Source of the DNA: Pseudomonadales bacterium
GTDB taxonomy: Bacteria > Pseudomonadota > Gammaproteobacteria > Pseudomonadales > Azotimanducaceae
DNA: 64,000 nt
Assembly (NCBI GenBank): GCA_028281005.1
Contig: JANQKS010000036.1
Location: 1 to 64,000, forward strand
Reading direction: 5' to 3'
The notes beneath the pieces were generated by a model. It searched no databases, had not been told where the DNA came from, and saw only the letters and a program-made list of their open reading frames with translations. A program made the position numbers and the translations under genes. This document shows positions 51,276-61,118 of the stretch, piece by piece; the stretch's first letter is position 1, and every line of letters begins with the position of its first letter.

Positions 51276-51878
51276 TTAACCGCCGTTGCGCTGGGTATAC
51301 TCGCGCACCACAACAGTCACTTTACGGCTGCCGCTGGTGGCGACTATGCGCGCCGGTGTGGTGTGCTCAAATGGGGCCGCAGGGCGGGATGTATAACGCT
51401 GCAAGGAGACCCGCCAGCCCGCTTGATCAAAGGCTGTATAACGGCCGAGATCGTCCAGCACGGCACCCGCATGCGGCAGTGTCGTAGACGGAAACCCTTG
51501 GATCCAAGCGGGCAACACCGCAATCGGCACACTCCACCCCAGATTCGCCGCCATGACCTGCTCCGGCGCACCTTGGGCCAAAATTTCATCGCCGCGGCGC
51601 ACCTGCATACGCTCCACATCGCCGCGCAGTAGGGTTCTACCTTGCCCCAGCGGACCCCATACCTCTATGTCGTAGCCGTCTTGATAGTGGCGCCAGCTGA
51701 ACCGTGCTGAATAGCCGTTTTCGTCATCTTTTATGCCAAATTTGCCGTCTGCGGCAAACGCCATATCGGTGTCTGTGCGGGTGGGTTGGACCGCACAACC
51801 GCCTAAAAACAGTGCGATGAGAATACCGTTGGAAATTAGAGACTTAACTACAGCCTTTAGGCACCAATCTGCTATCAT
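51276..51878 (-). CDS. lolB: Outer-membrane lipoprotein receptor LolB
   Basis: Leader ending LFLGGC (lipobox). The mature part has the LolB pattern: FAADGKFGIKDDENGYSARFSWRHYQDGYDIEVWGPLGQGRTLLRG, LGWSVPIAVLPAWIQG and DQAGWRVSLQRY. It accepts lipoproteins from LolA and inserts them in the outer membrane. 200 residues. It is divergent from hemA; ispE, the usual next gene, is missing. Confidence 0.93.
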   Translation of the reverse strand: MIADWCLKAVVKSLISNGILIALFLGGCAVQPTRTDTDMAFAADGKFGIKDDENGYSARFSWRHYQDGYDIEVWGPLGQGRTLLRGDVERMQVRRGDEILAQGAPEQVMAANLGWSVPIAVLPAWIQGFPSTTLPHAGAVLDDLGRYTAFDQAGWRVSLQRYTSRPAAPFEHTTPARIVATSGSRKVTVVVREYTQRNGG

Positions 51879-51908
51879 TCTCTACCCGCGGGAGCATTGT
51901 TCGTATCA

Positions 51909-53216
51909 ATGAGCATATTGGCATACGGCTTAAACTATCGCACGGCCTCAGTCGAGCTGCGCGAGCGCGTGGCCTTCCCGGAAGACCACGTACAAGATGC
52001 CCTGCACCAAGTACAAAGGGATGTGGAGGGGGTACGTGAAGCGGCCATCATCTCCACTTGCAATCGCACCGAATTATATTGCGCCATTCACCCAGAGGCG
52101 GAGGAAGAACTCACCGCTTGGGTGAGCCGTCACCGCGCGGTGGACAGCGCTGAACTCGACAACGCCGTCTACAAGCATTGGGATCAAGAAGCGGCGCGCC
52201 ATCAAATACGCGTGGCGTCGGGCCTAGATAGCCAAGTGCTCGGCGAGCCTCAGATCATGGGGCAAGTTAAGACCGCTTACGAAATTGCGCGCGAGTGCGG
52301 CACGCTAGGCCCTGAGCTCAACCTGCTGTCACAGATCAGCCTACGCACCGCCAAACAAGTTCGCACGCAAACTGAAATTGGCCGCAATCCCATTTCGGTG
52401 GCCTACGCTGCGGTGAGCTTAGCGCAACAAATCTTCACCGACCTTGGCACCAAAAAGGCCTTGCTGCTGGGCGCCGGTGAAACCATCAGCCTGGTGGCCG
52501 ACCACTTGGCCGCGCAAGGCATCGGCAAGATGGCCATCGCCAACCGTACCTTGGTGAATGCTGAATTGTTGGCGGCCAAATACGACGCCGAGTACATGCA
52601 ACTGACCGACGTGGCTGAGCGTCTGGCGGACTTCGATGTTGTCATCGCCTCCACCGGTAGCTCGCTGCCCATCATCGGTAAAGGTGCTGTTGAGGCCGCC
52701 ATCAAGCACCGTCGGCGCCGCCCGGTGTTTATGGTCGACATTGCCGTTCCAAGGGACATTGAACCGGAGGTGGGTGAACTACCAGACGTATACCTGTACT
52801 CCGTCGACGACTTATCGCAAATTGTAGAAGGCAACATCCAACAACGCCGCGAGGCTGCGGAGACCGCGGAGTCATTTGTGTTGGAGGGTGCCCGGCTTTA
52901 TCTGCGCGAAAGCAGGGTGCAGAAAGACAAAGACCTATTGCGTGCATTTCGCGACCAAGCCAAGGCCATCCAAGCAGAATCCCTCGCCCGGGCCAAAAAA
53001 GATCTAGCGCGGGGTACAGATCCCCAACGTGTGCTGGAGCGGCTCTCAAACGATCTCACCAACAAGCTGATCCACGCGCCGACCATGGCGATACGTGATG
53101 CCAGCGCAGATGGGCGTACCGACTTACTCGACTATATGCGAACGTTGTACGACGTTACCGAAGCTGAAGACGACGCTGCCGAGACGAACTCCGTCTCCGG
53201 CAAACAAGATAGTTAA
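51909..53216 (+). CDS. hemA: Glutamyl-tRNA reductase
   Basis: ATG 51909 ([23 protein letters not shown]) is chosen by family start. The catalytic Cys is in [11 protein letters not shown], with [30 protein letters not shown] and [16 protein letters not shown] (NADPH). It makes glutamate-1-semialdehyde, the first step to haem. 435 residues. prfA follows after five bases, the usual order. Confidence 0.97.
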   Translation: MSILAYGLNYRTASVELRERVAFPEDHVQDALHQVQRDVEGVREAAIISTCNRTELYCAIHPEAEEELTAWVSRHRAVDSAELDNAVYKHWDQEAARHQIRVASGLDSQVLGEPQIMGQVKTAYEIARECGTLGPELNLLSQISLRTAKQVRTQTEIGRNPISVAYAAVSLAQQIFTDLGTKKALLLGAGETISLVADHLAAQGIGKMAIANRTLVNAELLAAKYDAEYMQLTDVAERLADFDVVIASTGSSLPIIGKGAVEAAIKHRRRRPVFMVDIAVPRDIEPEVGELPDVYLYSVDDLSQIVEGNIQQRREAAETAESFVLEGARLYLRESRVQKDKDLLRAFRDQAKAIQAESLARAKKDLARGTDPQRVLERLSNDLTNKLIHAPTMAIRDASADGRTDLLDYMRTLYDVTEAEDDAAETNSVSGKQDS

Positions 53217-53221
53217 CCCAA

Positions 53222-54313
53222 ATGGCGCTGTCTCAATCCATGGCCATCAAAATGGCCGGCCTCAACGATCGCTTTGAAGAAGTGGGTGCGCTGCTGTCCG
53301 ACCCCGATGTGATGGGCGATCGGGAGAAATTTACCAGCTTGTCCAGAGAGTTTGCCGAGCTGGAACCGGTGGTGATGTGTTACCGCGACGTGCAGAAGCT
53401 TGAACAAGCACTGGAGGAGGCAAAGTCTCTGCTCGACGAGGACGACGCCGACATGCGCGCGCTGGCGGAAGAAGATATCCAGGAGACCAGCGCGGCTTTA
53501 GAGACCCTCAGCGCTCAATTGCAAACGCTGCTGCTGCCGAAAGACCCAAACGATCATTCCAACGTTTTCTTAGAAATCCGTGCCGGAACCGGCGGTGATG
53601 AAGCAGCCATTTTCTCCGGCGACCTGTTTCGCATGTATACCAAGTTTGCCGAGTCGAAGGGCTGGAAAATCGAAGTGATGAACGAGCGGCCCGGCGAACA
53701 CGGCGGCTTCAAAGAAGTGATTTCCCGCATCGAAGGCAAAGACGTCTACAGCCAGCTGAAGTTTGAATCCGGCGCGCATCGCGTGCAGCGTGTCCCGGAA
53801 ACGGAATCCCAGGGACGTATACACACCTCTGCATGCACCGTGGCAATCATGCCGGAAGTCGACGAAATCGATTCCATCGACATCGACAAAAAAGACATCC
53901 GGGAAGACACTTTCCGCGCATCCGGCGCCGGCGGGCAGCACGTCAACAAAACCGACTCGGCCATCCGCCTCACCCACATCCCCACGGGTACGGTGGTGGA
54001 GTGTCAGGACGAACGCTCCCAACACAAAAACCGCGCCCGCGCCATGTCGCTGTTGCAGGCTAAATTGCTGGACGCCGCGCGCAGCGCCCAAGAGTCCGAA
54101 CAAGCGGAAAACCGCCGCCAGTTGGTGGGCTCAGGCGATCGATCGGAGCGCATCCGCACCTACAACTTCCCCCAGGGGCGGGTCACCGATCACCGCATCA
54201 ACCTGACGCTGTACAAACTCGATGAGGTGATGGAAGGGTCTTTAGGCAACGTCATCGCACCGTTGATACAAGAACACCAAGCAGACCTGCTGCAAGAGCT
54301 TGGCCAAGAATAA
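53222..54313 (+). CDS. prfA: Peptide chain release factor 1
   Basis: The GGQ tip is at 237-239 ([19 protein letters not shown]). The stop-reading PxT-type region is near [23 protein letters not shown]. 363 residues, normal. It releases peptides at UAA and UAG and is methylated on the GGQ Gln by the PrmC encoded next. Overlaps prmC by 14 bases. Confidence 0.98.
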   Translation: MALSQSMAIKMAGLNDRFEEVGALLSDPDVMGDREKFTSLSREFAELEPVVMCYRDVQKLEQALEEAKSLLDEDDADMRALAEEDIQETSAALETLSAQLQTLLLPKDPNDHSNVFLEIRAGTGGDEAAIFSGDLFRMYTKFAESKGWKIEVMNERPGEHGGFKEVISRIEGKDVYSQLKFESGAHRVQRVPETESQGRIHTSACTVAIMPEVDEIDSIDIDKKDIREDTFRASGAGGQHVNKTDSAIRLTHIPTGTVVECQDERSQHKNRARAMSLLQAKLLDAARSAQESEQAENRRQLVGSGDRSERIRTYNFPQGRVTDHRINLTLYKLDEVMEGSLGNVIAPLIQEHQADLLQELGQE

Positions 54314-55133
54314 GGCGCAGCTACCAAGCCCGACCACCGTAGGCCAATGGCTGGCCGCGGTTGCCGACCTGCCGCGCCGCGATTGTGAGTATTTGCTCTG
54401 CCAGGCCCTCGGCCTATCCAACGCGCAGATTTTGGCGTTCCCGGACACACCCATTTGCGCCGCAGAACAGGCGCGCTTGCAACAGGCGACCCAACAGTTA
54501 CGTGCTGGTATACCGGTGGCTTACGTGCTTGGCTACGAAGAGTTTTGGTCGCTGCGTTTCGAAGTCAGCCCGGATGTGCTGATTCCTCGCCCCGAAACTG
54601 AATTGTTAGTCCAATTGGCATTGGAACTCACCCCCGCCGGCGGCAGCGTGTTGGACCTGGGCACCGGCAGCGGCGCCATTGCCGTAGCAATCGCCCATAC
54701 CCGCCCCGACGTAGAAGTGAGCGCGGTTGATCGATCCACCGCCGCGTTGGCCGTGGCGGCACGCAACGCCGCACGCCATCGGGTAAAAGTTAATTTCTGT
54801 GCGAGCAACTGGTTGCAAGCGCTGCGCGGTGGTTGGCATACCATCGTGTGCAACCCACCCTATATCGCCGCTGGTGATCCACACTTACCCGCATTGTCCC
54901 ATGAGCCGCAGCACGCGCTGGTGGCGGCCGCACAAGGTTTACAGGACCTGCAAGCAGTGATCACGCAAAGCCCGCCATACCTCAACCCCGGCGGATATCT
55001 GATACTTGAGCATGGCTACAATCAAGCGGAAAAGGTTCGCCACATGATGGAGCAGGGCGGGTATAGCAACGTGCACACGCGCAGAGACCTTGCGCACATT
55101 GAACGCGCAACGTTAGGCTGTTGGGGCACTTGA
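54300..55133 (+). CDS. prmC: Release factor glutamine methyltransferase
   Basis: SAM motif I is [16 protein letters not shown], and the catalytic NPPY is in [31 protein letters not shown] precedes it. The 277-residue product methylates the GGQ glutamine of release factors. Start TTG 54300 lies inside prfA; no ATG is available before the conserved N-terminus. Confidence 0.95.
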   Translation: MAKNKAQLPSPTTVGQWLAAVADLPRRDCEYLLCQALGLSNAQILAFPDTPICAAEQARLQQATQQLRAGIPVAYVLGYEEFWSLRFEVSPDVLIPRPETELLVQLALELTPAGGSVLDLGTGSGAIAVAIAHTRPDVEVSAVDRSTAALAVAARNAARHRVKVNFCASNWLQALRGGWHTIVCNPPYIAAGDPHLPALSHEPQHALVAAAQGLQDLQAVITQSPPYLNPGGYLILEHGYNQAEKVRHMMEQGGYSNVHTRRDLAHIERATLGCWGT

Positions 55134-55144
55134 GACCACACCGG

Positions 55145-55888
55145 ATGGAAGACGAAGAGCTATTGCGCTACAGCCGGCAGATTATGTTGCCGGACTTTGA
55201 TGTTGCGGGTCAGGAAGCGCTTAACCAAGCTTGCGTGCTTATTGTGGGGATTGGTGGTCTTGGTTCTCCAGCGGCCTTATATCTCGGGGCGGCCGGCATC
55301 GGGCAACTGATATTGTGCGACGACGACCAGGTAGAACTCACCAACCTGCAGCGCCAGATTGCTCACACCACGGCCGGCTTGGGAGAAAACAAGGCACGCT
55401 CCGCCAAAGCCACCATCGCCGCCATTAACCCGCACGTCGACGTGCACGTCATCGACCACCGCCTCGACCATACAGAGTTCAATGACGTTTTGCACAACGT
55501 CGACGTGGTGCTCGATTGCACGGACAATTTTGACACACGCTATCTCATCAACGACCTGTGCTGGAAGGCTGGCGTACCGGTGGTGTCAGGCGCGGCGATT
55601 CGCTGGGAAGGGCAGATCAGCGTGTTTGATCCGCAGACGCCAAACGCACCCTGCTATCGCTGCCTCTACCCCAGCGGTGACAACACCGCCTTAAACTGTG
55701 CGGACAATGGCGTCATCTCGCCACTGGTGGGCATCATCGGCACGTGCCAGGCAATAGAAACCATTAAATACATCGCCCAGGTGGGCGAGACGTTGGTAGG
55801 TTACGTATTGTACTTTGACAGCAAGTATATGGACTGGCGCAAGCTTAAGCTGGCGCGCCGGGAACAATGTCCGGTGTGTGGGCAGTGA
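55145..55888 (+). CDS. moeB: MoeB/ThiF-family adenylyltransferase
   Basis: ATG 55145 ([26 protein letters not shown]). The ATP site is [21 protein letters not shown], with [13 protein letters not shown] and [16 protein letters not shown]. Zinc ligands are CYRC and CPVC. It activates a ubiquitin-like sulfur carrier (MoaD or ThiS). 247 residues. The hemA-prfA-prmC-moeB order is common; the 3' end overlaps lipB by 44 bases, convergent. Confidence 0.95.
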   Translation: MEDEELLRYSRQIMLPDFDVAGQEALNQACVLIVGIGGLGSPAALYLGAAGIGQLILCDDDQVELTNLQRQIAHTTAGLGENKARSAKATIAAINPHVDVHVIDHRLDHTEFNDVLHNVDVVLDCTDNFDTRYLINDLCWKAGVPVVSGAAIRWEGQISVFDPQTPNAPCYRCLYPSGDNTALNCADNGVISPLVGIIGTCQAIETIKYIAQVGETLVGYVLYFDSKYMDWRKLKLARREQCPVCGQ

Positions 55889-56501
55889 GCTTGAAGTAAT
55901 TCAGCAGCTTGCTGATCAGCTGATCCTGCACTGTCTTTAATTGTACCGGCGCAAAATCTGCCATCTGTGTCACCTGCACCCCAAATAAACCGCACGGATT
56001 GATGCGTGAAAACGGTTCTAGGTCCATATCGACGTTTAAACTCAGCCCGTGGTAGGAGCAGCCGCGACGCACACGTAACCCCAGCGAACCTATTTTGTCG
56101 CCACCCACGTAGACGCCCGGTGCATCTGCACGGGGTTCACCCTGAATGCCGTAACCGGCGACGGTCTGCACCATACAGTGCTCTATACCGGTGACAAGGT
56201 CACGCACGCCAAGCTGCAGGCGCCGCAGATCAAAAAGCAGATAAGCGGTAATCTGCCCAGGGCCGTGGTAAGTCACCTGTCCACCGCGGTCCGACTGCAC
56301 CACTGGAATATCTCCCGGCGCAAGCAAGTGCTCAGCCTTACCCGCCTGACCTTGGGTAAACACCGGCTGATGTTCGGTTAACCAGATTTCATCGATAGTG
56401 CCAGCGTCCCTGGATTCGGTAAATGCTTGCATATCGGCAAACACCGGCTCGTAGGCGGTGACGCCTAAATTGCGCACAATCACGGGGCGCGCAGAACTCA
56501 C
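55845..56501 (-). CDS. lipB: Octanoyl transferase
   Basis: The 218-residue product transfers octanoyl from ACP to lipoyl domains. Seen: [47 protein letters not shown] and the catalytic Cys in [17 protein letters not shown] 56501 overlaps the ybeD stop. The start and family length agree. Confidence 0.96.
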   Translation of the reverse strand: MSSARPVIVRNLGVTAYEPVFADMQAFTESRDAGTIDEIWLTEHQPVFTQGQAGKAEHLLAPGDIPVVQSDRGGQVTYHGPGQITAYLLFDLRRLQLGVRDLVTGIEHCMVQTVAGYGIQGEPRADAPGVYVGGDKIGSLGLRVRRGCSYHGLSLNVDMDLEPFSRINPCGLFGVQVTQMADFAPVQLKTVQDQLISKLLNYFKLTAHTPDIVPGAPA

Positions 56502-56764
56502 AACACCATCCTCACCCCAGGCAGGGCAATCAATTCCTGATGCATCGCCTGTAACTGAGGTTCACCGGTTGCGATGATGGTGACCCGCACGGATTGAAAG
56601 TTACCTTTGCTGCTCTGACGAGTGCTCACTTCGTCCGGGGTGACCTCCGGCGCATGACGGCGCACGACGTTGATGATATCCGCCACGGACTCACTCACAT
56701 CCCCGATGATTTTAATCGGGTAGCGACAAGGAAATTCAATACGCGGCGCGTCGGTATCACTCAT
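56498..56764 (-). CDS. ybeD: YbeD (DUF493) family protein
   Basis: ATG 56764 gives 88 residues with the family pattern [32 protein letters not shown] and [32 protein letters not shown]. It has a ferredoxin-like ACT-type fold. Placed between dacA (8-base overlap) and lipB (4-base overlap), the classical order. Likely regulatory, role unknown. Confidence 0.95.
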   Translation of the reverse strand: MSDTDAPRIEFPCRYPIKIIGDVSESVADIINVVRRHAPEVTPDEVSTRQSSKGNFQSVRVTIIATGEPQLQAMHQELIALPGVRMVL

Positions 56765-57935
56765 CGCTAAACAGTTGACTGAAAAACAGCGAGATAAAAT
56801 CACTCAGTTGGCTGAACATGCCGGATTCCTCTACATCCGCCAGCGCCACTAAGGGTGCTTGGTAGATGGTTTCATCGTGCAGCCTAAGCTTAAGCTCCCC
56901 CACCTCTTGACCTACCACCAAGGGTGCTTCCAGGAGCTTAGGCACCACCAGTTCCGCTTCGATGTCTTTGTAGTAGCCGCGCGGAAAAGTGACAACAACA
57001 TCCTCAGCAACACCTAAACTCACGGCGTCCACTTCGCCGTAGTAAAGCTGTTGTTCCTTCAGCGACACGTCGGCTTCATAAAGTGACTGGGTTTCGAAAT
57101 AACGAAACCCATAAGACAACAGCTTTTGGCTCTCACGCATGCGGGCTTGGTCACTGTCGGTACCCATCACCACAGAAATCAAACGCATGCCTTGACGCAC
57201 GGCTGACGCCACCAGGCAGTAGCCGGCCTCGCGGGTATATCCGGTTTTCACACCATCCACCGTACGGTCACGCCAGAGCAACTTGTTGCGATTGGGCTGA
57301 TCGATGTTGTTGAACTCGTAACTGCGCTGGGAATACACGGCGTAATGGTCAGGGAAGCGCTGGATAAGATCCCGGGTCAGCAACGCCATATCCCACGCAG
57401 AGCTGTAATGTTCCGAGTCGGGTAGGCCGGTGGAGTTTGTGAAGTGAGTATTGCGCATGCCCAACACCGCTGCCTGCTGATTCATCATGTTGGCAAAGGC
57501 CAGCTCACTGCCGCCAATATGCTCCGCTAAAGCAACGCTGGCATCGTTTCCGGATTGGATGATGATGCCTTTCAACAGATCATCCACGCTGACTTGGGTG
57601 CCCTCACGGATAAACGTTTTTGAACCGCCGGTGCGCCAAGCGTTGACGCTGACCAGCACCTGGTCCTGAGGCGACAGACGACCGGCAACAATCTCCTGTT
57701 CGGCGATATAACTGGTCATAATTTTCGTCAAACTGGCAGGTGGGTTCTGTTCGTGCGCGTTGTGTTCCACCAGCACTTCTTGAGAGGTCGCGTCGATCAA
57801 CAAATAGGAGGTAGCGGCAATGTCCGGCGGCGGCGGTATGATCGGTGCAGCGGCGTAAGCCGCACCTACGCTGTGCAGCAGCAGTACGAGCGCAAGCATG
57901 ACGGTGCCATTACGGCCTGGAAGGCAATCTGTCAT
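56757..57935 (-). CDS. dacA: D-alanyl-D-alanine carboxypeptidase (PBP5/6)
   Basis: Active-site motifs: SLTK (near residue 68), SGND and KTG in VDGVKTGYTREAGYC. Signal peptide begins near MTDCLPGRNGTVM and is cut near AYA. The C-terminal beta domain ends with an amphipathic helix ([15 protein letters not shown]) for membrane binding. It trims pentapeptides in the periplasm. ATG 57935 is preferred to TTG 57956. Confidence 0.96.
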   Translation of the reverse strand: MTDCLPGRNGTVMLALVLLLHSVGAAYAAAPIIPPPPDIAATSYLLIDATSQEVLVEHNAHEQNPPASLTKIMTSYIAEQEIVAGRLSPQDQVLVSVNAWRTGGSKTFIREGTQVSVDDLLKGIIIQSGNDASVALAEHIGGSELAFANMMNQQAAVLGMRNTHFTNSTGLPDSEHYSSAWDMALLTRDLIQRFPDHYAVYSQRSYEFNNIDQPNRNKLLWRDRTVDGVKTGYTREAGYCLVASAVRQGMRLISVVMGTDSDQARMRESQKLLSYGFRYFETQSLYEADVSLKEQQLYYGEVDAVSLGVAEDVVVTFPRGYYKDIEAELVVPKLLEAPLVVGQEVGELKLRLHDETIYQAPLVALADVEESGMFSQLSDFISLFFSQLFSDE

Positions 57936-58000
57936 TAAGTAACCAATGAAATCCAAATAAGCGCGCAGTTTACCATCGAGTGTCCCCCGGCGGTGACACC

Positions 58001-58804
58001 TCAGGGTCGCGGTATAATCTTAGGTTTGCCGTAGTCTGCGGCCTGCAGCAAGGCCTGCAGCCGTGGGATCTGTTCCTTGGTTACGGGACCAAGGCGCACC
58101 CGGTAAAAACCGTCCGTGGGGATTTTTACCACCACCCCGCGAAACCCCGTGAGTTCCTGCAATTCCCGGTGACTGCGATCAGCCCGTTCAAACTCACTAA
58201 ATGCCCCAGCCTGGACCATAAACGTCTCTGCCTGCTGCAGAGGAGTGAGCGACTCTGGCGACACAACCTCGATACGCACCCGACTGGTGCCTTGTTCATG
58301 GAAACCCAGTTTCACCGCTGCTGCGTAAGACAAATCTATGATGCGGTCACCCGCAAACGGTCCGCGGTCATTAACTTTAACAATGGTCTGTTTGTTGTTG
58401 GCCAGATTGGTGACGCGTATATAGGTGGGTAGCGGTAGGTGTTTATGCGCAGCGGTGAGTTTGTAAACATCAAATTTTTCACCGCTGGAAGTTTCCCGGC
58501 CGTGGAACTTGGTGCCGTACCATGACGCTGTGCCTTCCTGCCAAAACCCCTCCGCGGAATCCATCACACGATAGGACTTACCCCAGACGGTATACACCGG
58601 TCCGTTGCCGCGCTTACTCAGCGGTTCGTCACGCACAACCGGGTCCGGCAGGCGCTTAAGCCGCTGGATCAAATCAGGCGCGTGTCGGGGGGCCGCATCT
58701 TGGCGCGGTTTCGGCGGCGGCGGGTGGCCGCCCCCCGAGATGGCGCAGCCGCTTAACACTAAGACAACTGCCATCCCCAACGTGCCCATGTGCAAGCGCA
58801 TCAT
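58001..58804 (-). CDS. rlpA: Septal-ring lytic transglycosylase RlpA
   Basis: A lipoprotein leader (LVLSGC), a Pro-rich linker, then a double-psi beta-barrel with EGTASWYGTKFHGRETSSGEKFD and VKVNDRGPFAGDRIIDLSYAAA, where the catalytic Asp is. A SPOR domain (AETFMVQAGAFSEFERA) ends it and binds bare glycan strands at the septum. 267 residues; overlaps mltB by 4 bases. Confidence 0.95.
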   Translation of the reverse strand: MMRLHMGTLGMAVVLVLSGCAISGGGHPPPPKPRQDAAPRHAPDLIQRLKRLPDPVVRDEPLSKRGNGPVYTVWGKSYRVMDSAEGFWQEGTASWYGTKFHGRETSSGEKFDVYKLTAAHKHLPLPTYIRVTNLANNKQTIVKVNDRGPFAGDRIIDLSYAAAVKLGFHEQGTSRVRIEVVSPESLTPLQQAETFMVQAGAFSEFERADRSHRELQELTGFRGVVVKIPTDGFYRVRLGPVTKEQIPRLQALLQAADYGKPKIIPRP

Positions 58805-59895
58805 CGCTGGGCCACCGCTTCTGCGCGCTGCCGCTGGATGCGTTCGGCCAGTTGATGCACCGCCATGGCATACATATGGCTGCGGTTATAGCGCGTAATG
58901 ACGTAAAAATCGTGCAACCCTAACCAGTACTCATCCCCGTCAGCGGCATCCAGCTTGTATAAAGCTGCTTTGGCGGACGGCTGAAGCTGCACAGAGTCTG
59001 GGATTTGCACGCCACGCGCCTGCAGCTCAGCCACCGTATGACGCAATTCAAGCGAAGCATTGGCCATACTGGCAAGGGTCGCATCCGCGAGGGTAACCGG
59101 CACGGCAACCGGTCCATTCCCGCGCCAGCGGTGGCGAGCAAAATAGTTGGCCACACTGCCAATGGCATCTACCGGGTTCCGCCAGATATCGCGCACGCCA
59201 TCTGCGTCAAAGTCCACCGCATAGTGGCGATAGCTTGACGGAATGAACTGCCCGTAACCCATCGCACCCGCGTATGAGCCGGTCAGCTGGCGCGGGTCTT
59301 TGCCTTCCTCACGCGCCAACAGCAAAAACTCCGTAAGCTCTTTGCGGAAAAATTTAGCGCGCGGCGGATAGTCAAAACCCAAGGTAGTGAGCGCATCCAG
59401 GACGGGAAAGGAGCCGGTGACCTGCCCGTAGCGAGTCTCAATGCCTAGAATGGCAACAATGTAGTGCGGGGCAACACCGTAAGCCTGCGCCGCCCGCTCT
59501 AGCGTTGCCTGATGCGCCGCCCAAAAGGCCACACCTTGCTCTACGCGGGGTTCATCAACCAGGTGATTACGGTAGCGCGCCCAGGTCCACACCCGCTCAG
59601 CAGGTTTAGAGATGCGCTCGATGATATCTTGACGCTGTCGCACCTCAGCAAACATCTGCTGCAACGCTGCGTGCTGAAAACCATGCTGCTCACTCAACTG
59701 TGCGATGTACTCGGCAATGTCGGCGCGCTGCGCATAAGGTGTGGGGTGCACGGCAGGGTCGGTTTGCGCCAGTGATGGCGCCGCTAAGCTGCCGAACACA
59801 AGCACGGCCCAGCTAAGGTGGTGTAGGCGCTTCAGCAACCGCTCCACCATTTGCCGCATTGCGACGGTTCGACGCTCAAATGGGGAAACCGTCAT
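58801..59895 (-). CDS. mltB: Membrane-bound lytic transglycosylase B
   Basis: Family 3 lytic transglycosylase. The catalytic Glu is in ILGIETRYGQVTGSFPVLDALTTL, with PRQLTGSYAGAMGYGQFIPSSYRHYAVDFDGDG-like calcium region (DFDADGVRD). The leader has a hydrophobic core (LSWAVLVFGSLAAPSLA) without a lipobox Cys, so the protein may be soluble. Starts at 59895, 59859 or 59850 are all possible; the longer frame to 60012 overlaps rodA and is less likely. Confidence 0.9.
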   Translation of the reverse strand: MTVSPFERRTVAMRQMVERLLKRLHHLSWAVLVFGSLAAPSLAQTDPAVHPTPYAQRADIAEYIAQLSEQHGFQHAALQQMFAEVRQRQDIIERISKPAERVWTWARYRNHLVDEPRVEQGVAFWAAHQATLERAAQAYGVAPHYIVAILGIETRYGQVTGSFPVLDALTTLGFDYPPRAKFFRKELTEFLLLAREEGKDPRQLTGSYAGAMGYGQFIPSSYRHYAVDFDADGVRDIWRNPVDAIGSVANYFARHRWRGNGPVAVPVTLADATLASMANASLELRHTVAELQARGVQIPDSVQLQPSAKAALYKLDAADGDEYWLGLHDFYVITRYNRSHMYAMAVHQLAERIQRQRAEAVAQR

Positions 59896-59971
59896 GGTCA
59901 AACTACATCTAGCCATCCACTTGCCCAATACTGCTAATTTACCTAACCCTTGTAATCCCTCGTAACCCTCG

Positions 59972-61099
59972 TTACCAAGCCTTATGTGAACGAATGGCCA
60001 TGAGGATGCCAAAACTTGCCATCAAGGTAATGGCGGAGGTACCGCCGTAACTCACCAGCGGCAGAGGCACACCCACCACCGGCAGCAAACCGCTGACCAT
60101 GGCGATGTTCACAAACACGTAGACAAAAAATGTCAGGATTAGTGCCCCGGACAACAGGCGGCCAAACGTGCTCTGGGCACTGGCCGCCATAAACAAACCG
60201 CGACCTATGACCAACACATACAACACCAACAGCAACAGCACGCCGAGCAAACCAAGCTCCTCGCCAACCACCGCAATGATAAAGTCCGTGCGGGCTTCAG
60301 GTAGAAAGTCTAAGTGACTCTGGGTGCCTTGCAACAGGCCTTTACCCAACACTCCGCCTGAGCCGATGGCCGTGGTGGATTGCATGATGTTCCACCCCGC
60401 GCCGAGCGGGTCACTTTCCGGGTCAAACAGCGTCAATATGCGCTGCCGCTGGTAATCCTGCAGGGTGTACCACAAACCCGGCGCTGCCGCGGCAAAGGCG
60501 AGTGCAGCGTAGAACATCCAGCGCCACGGCAATCCGGCGAGCACCACCACTGCCAGACCAGCCCCGGCGACCAGGATGCCCGTACCTAAATCGGGCTGCG
60601 CAATGATGGCGCCCGCAGGAACAGCCACAATCGCCAGCGCCACGCAGACGTCTTTAAATGAAGGCGGCAACGGCCGGCCATGGAAGTACCAGGCAACCGC
60701 CATGGGTGCCGCAATTTTCATGAGCTCCGAGGGTTGGAAGCGAATTATACCGGGTATGTCGAGCCAGCGCTGGGAACCTTTTACCGTGACGCCGAACAGC
60801 AACACCATGATCAGCAGGAAAACGCCAAACAAGTACACAAACGGCGCCCAGCGCATATAGATCTGCGGCGGCAGCTGCGCGGCAATGACCAGAGCCACAA
60901 AGGCCAAACCAATGCGCACCAACTGCGCTTGAAAGAGCACTTCACTGCGGTTCACCGCGCTGTACAACACCACCAAACCAAACCCAATCACCATGCTCAG
61001 CAACAACAGCATCACGGGATCGATATGAATCGCATGCAGCCAACGCCCATGCAACTCGCGTTCGTGTTGGGGGAGACTGCGAATAAAGTCGTTGGCCAC
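59972..61099 (-). CDS. mrdB: SEDS-family peptidoglycan polymerase RodA
   Basis: The 375-residue product has ten spans, with the family regions ITFRFQPSELMKIA (RFQPSELMK), AQPDLGTGILV, NIMQSTTAIGSGGVLGKGLLQGTQ, LPEARTDFIIAVVGEELG and the C-terminal PLVSYGGTSAITLMASFGI. It works with PBP2 in lateral wall growth. GTG 61099 starts it 20 bases after mrdA. Confidence 0.96.
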   Translation of the reverse strand: MANDFIRSLPQHERELHGRWLHAIHIDPVMLLLLSMVIGFGLVVLYSAVNRSEVLFQAQLVRIGLAFVALVIAAQLPPQIYMRWAPFVYLFGVFLLIMVLLFGVTVKGSQRWLDIPGIIRFQPSELMKIAAPMAVAWYFHGRPLPPSFKDVCVALAIVAVPAGAIIAQPDLGTGILVAGAGLAVVVLAGLPWRWMFYAALAFAAAAPGLWYTLQDYQRQRILTLFDPESDPLGAGWNIMQSTTAIGSGGVLGKGLLQGTQSHLDFLPEARTDFIIAVVGEELGLLGVLLLLVLYVLVIGRGLFMAASAQSTFGRLLSGALILTFFVYVFVNIAMVSGLLPVVGVPLPLVSYGGTSAITLMASFGILMAIRSHKAW

Positions 61100-61118
61100 T
61101 GCTTAAACGACCTCGAGC

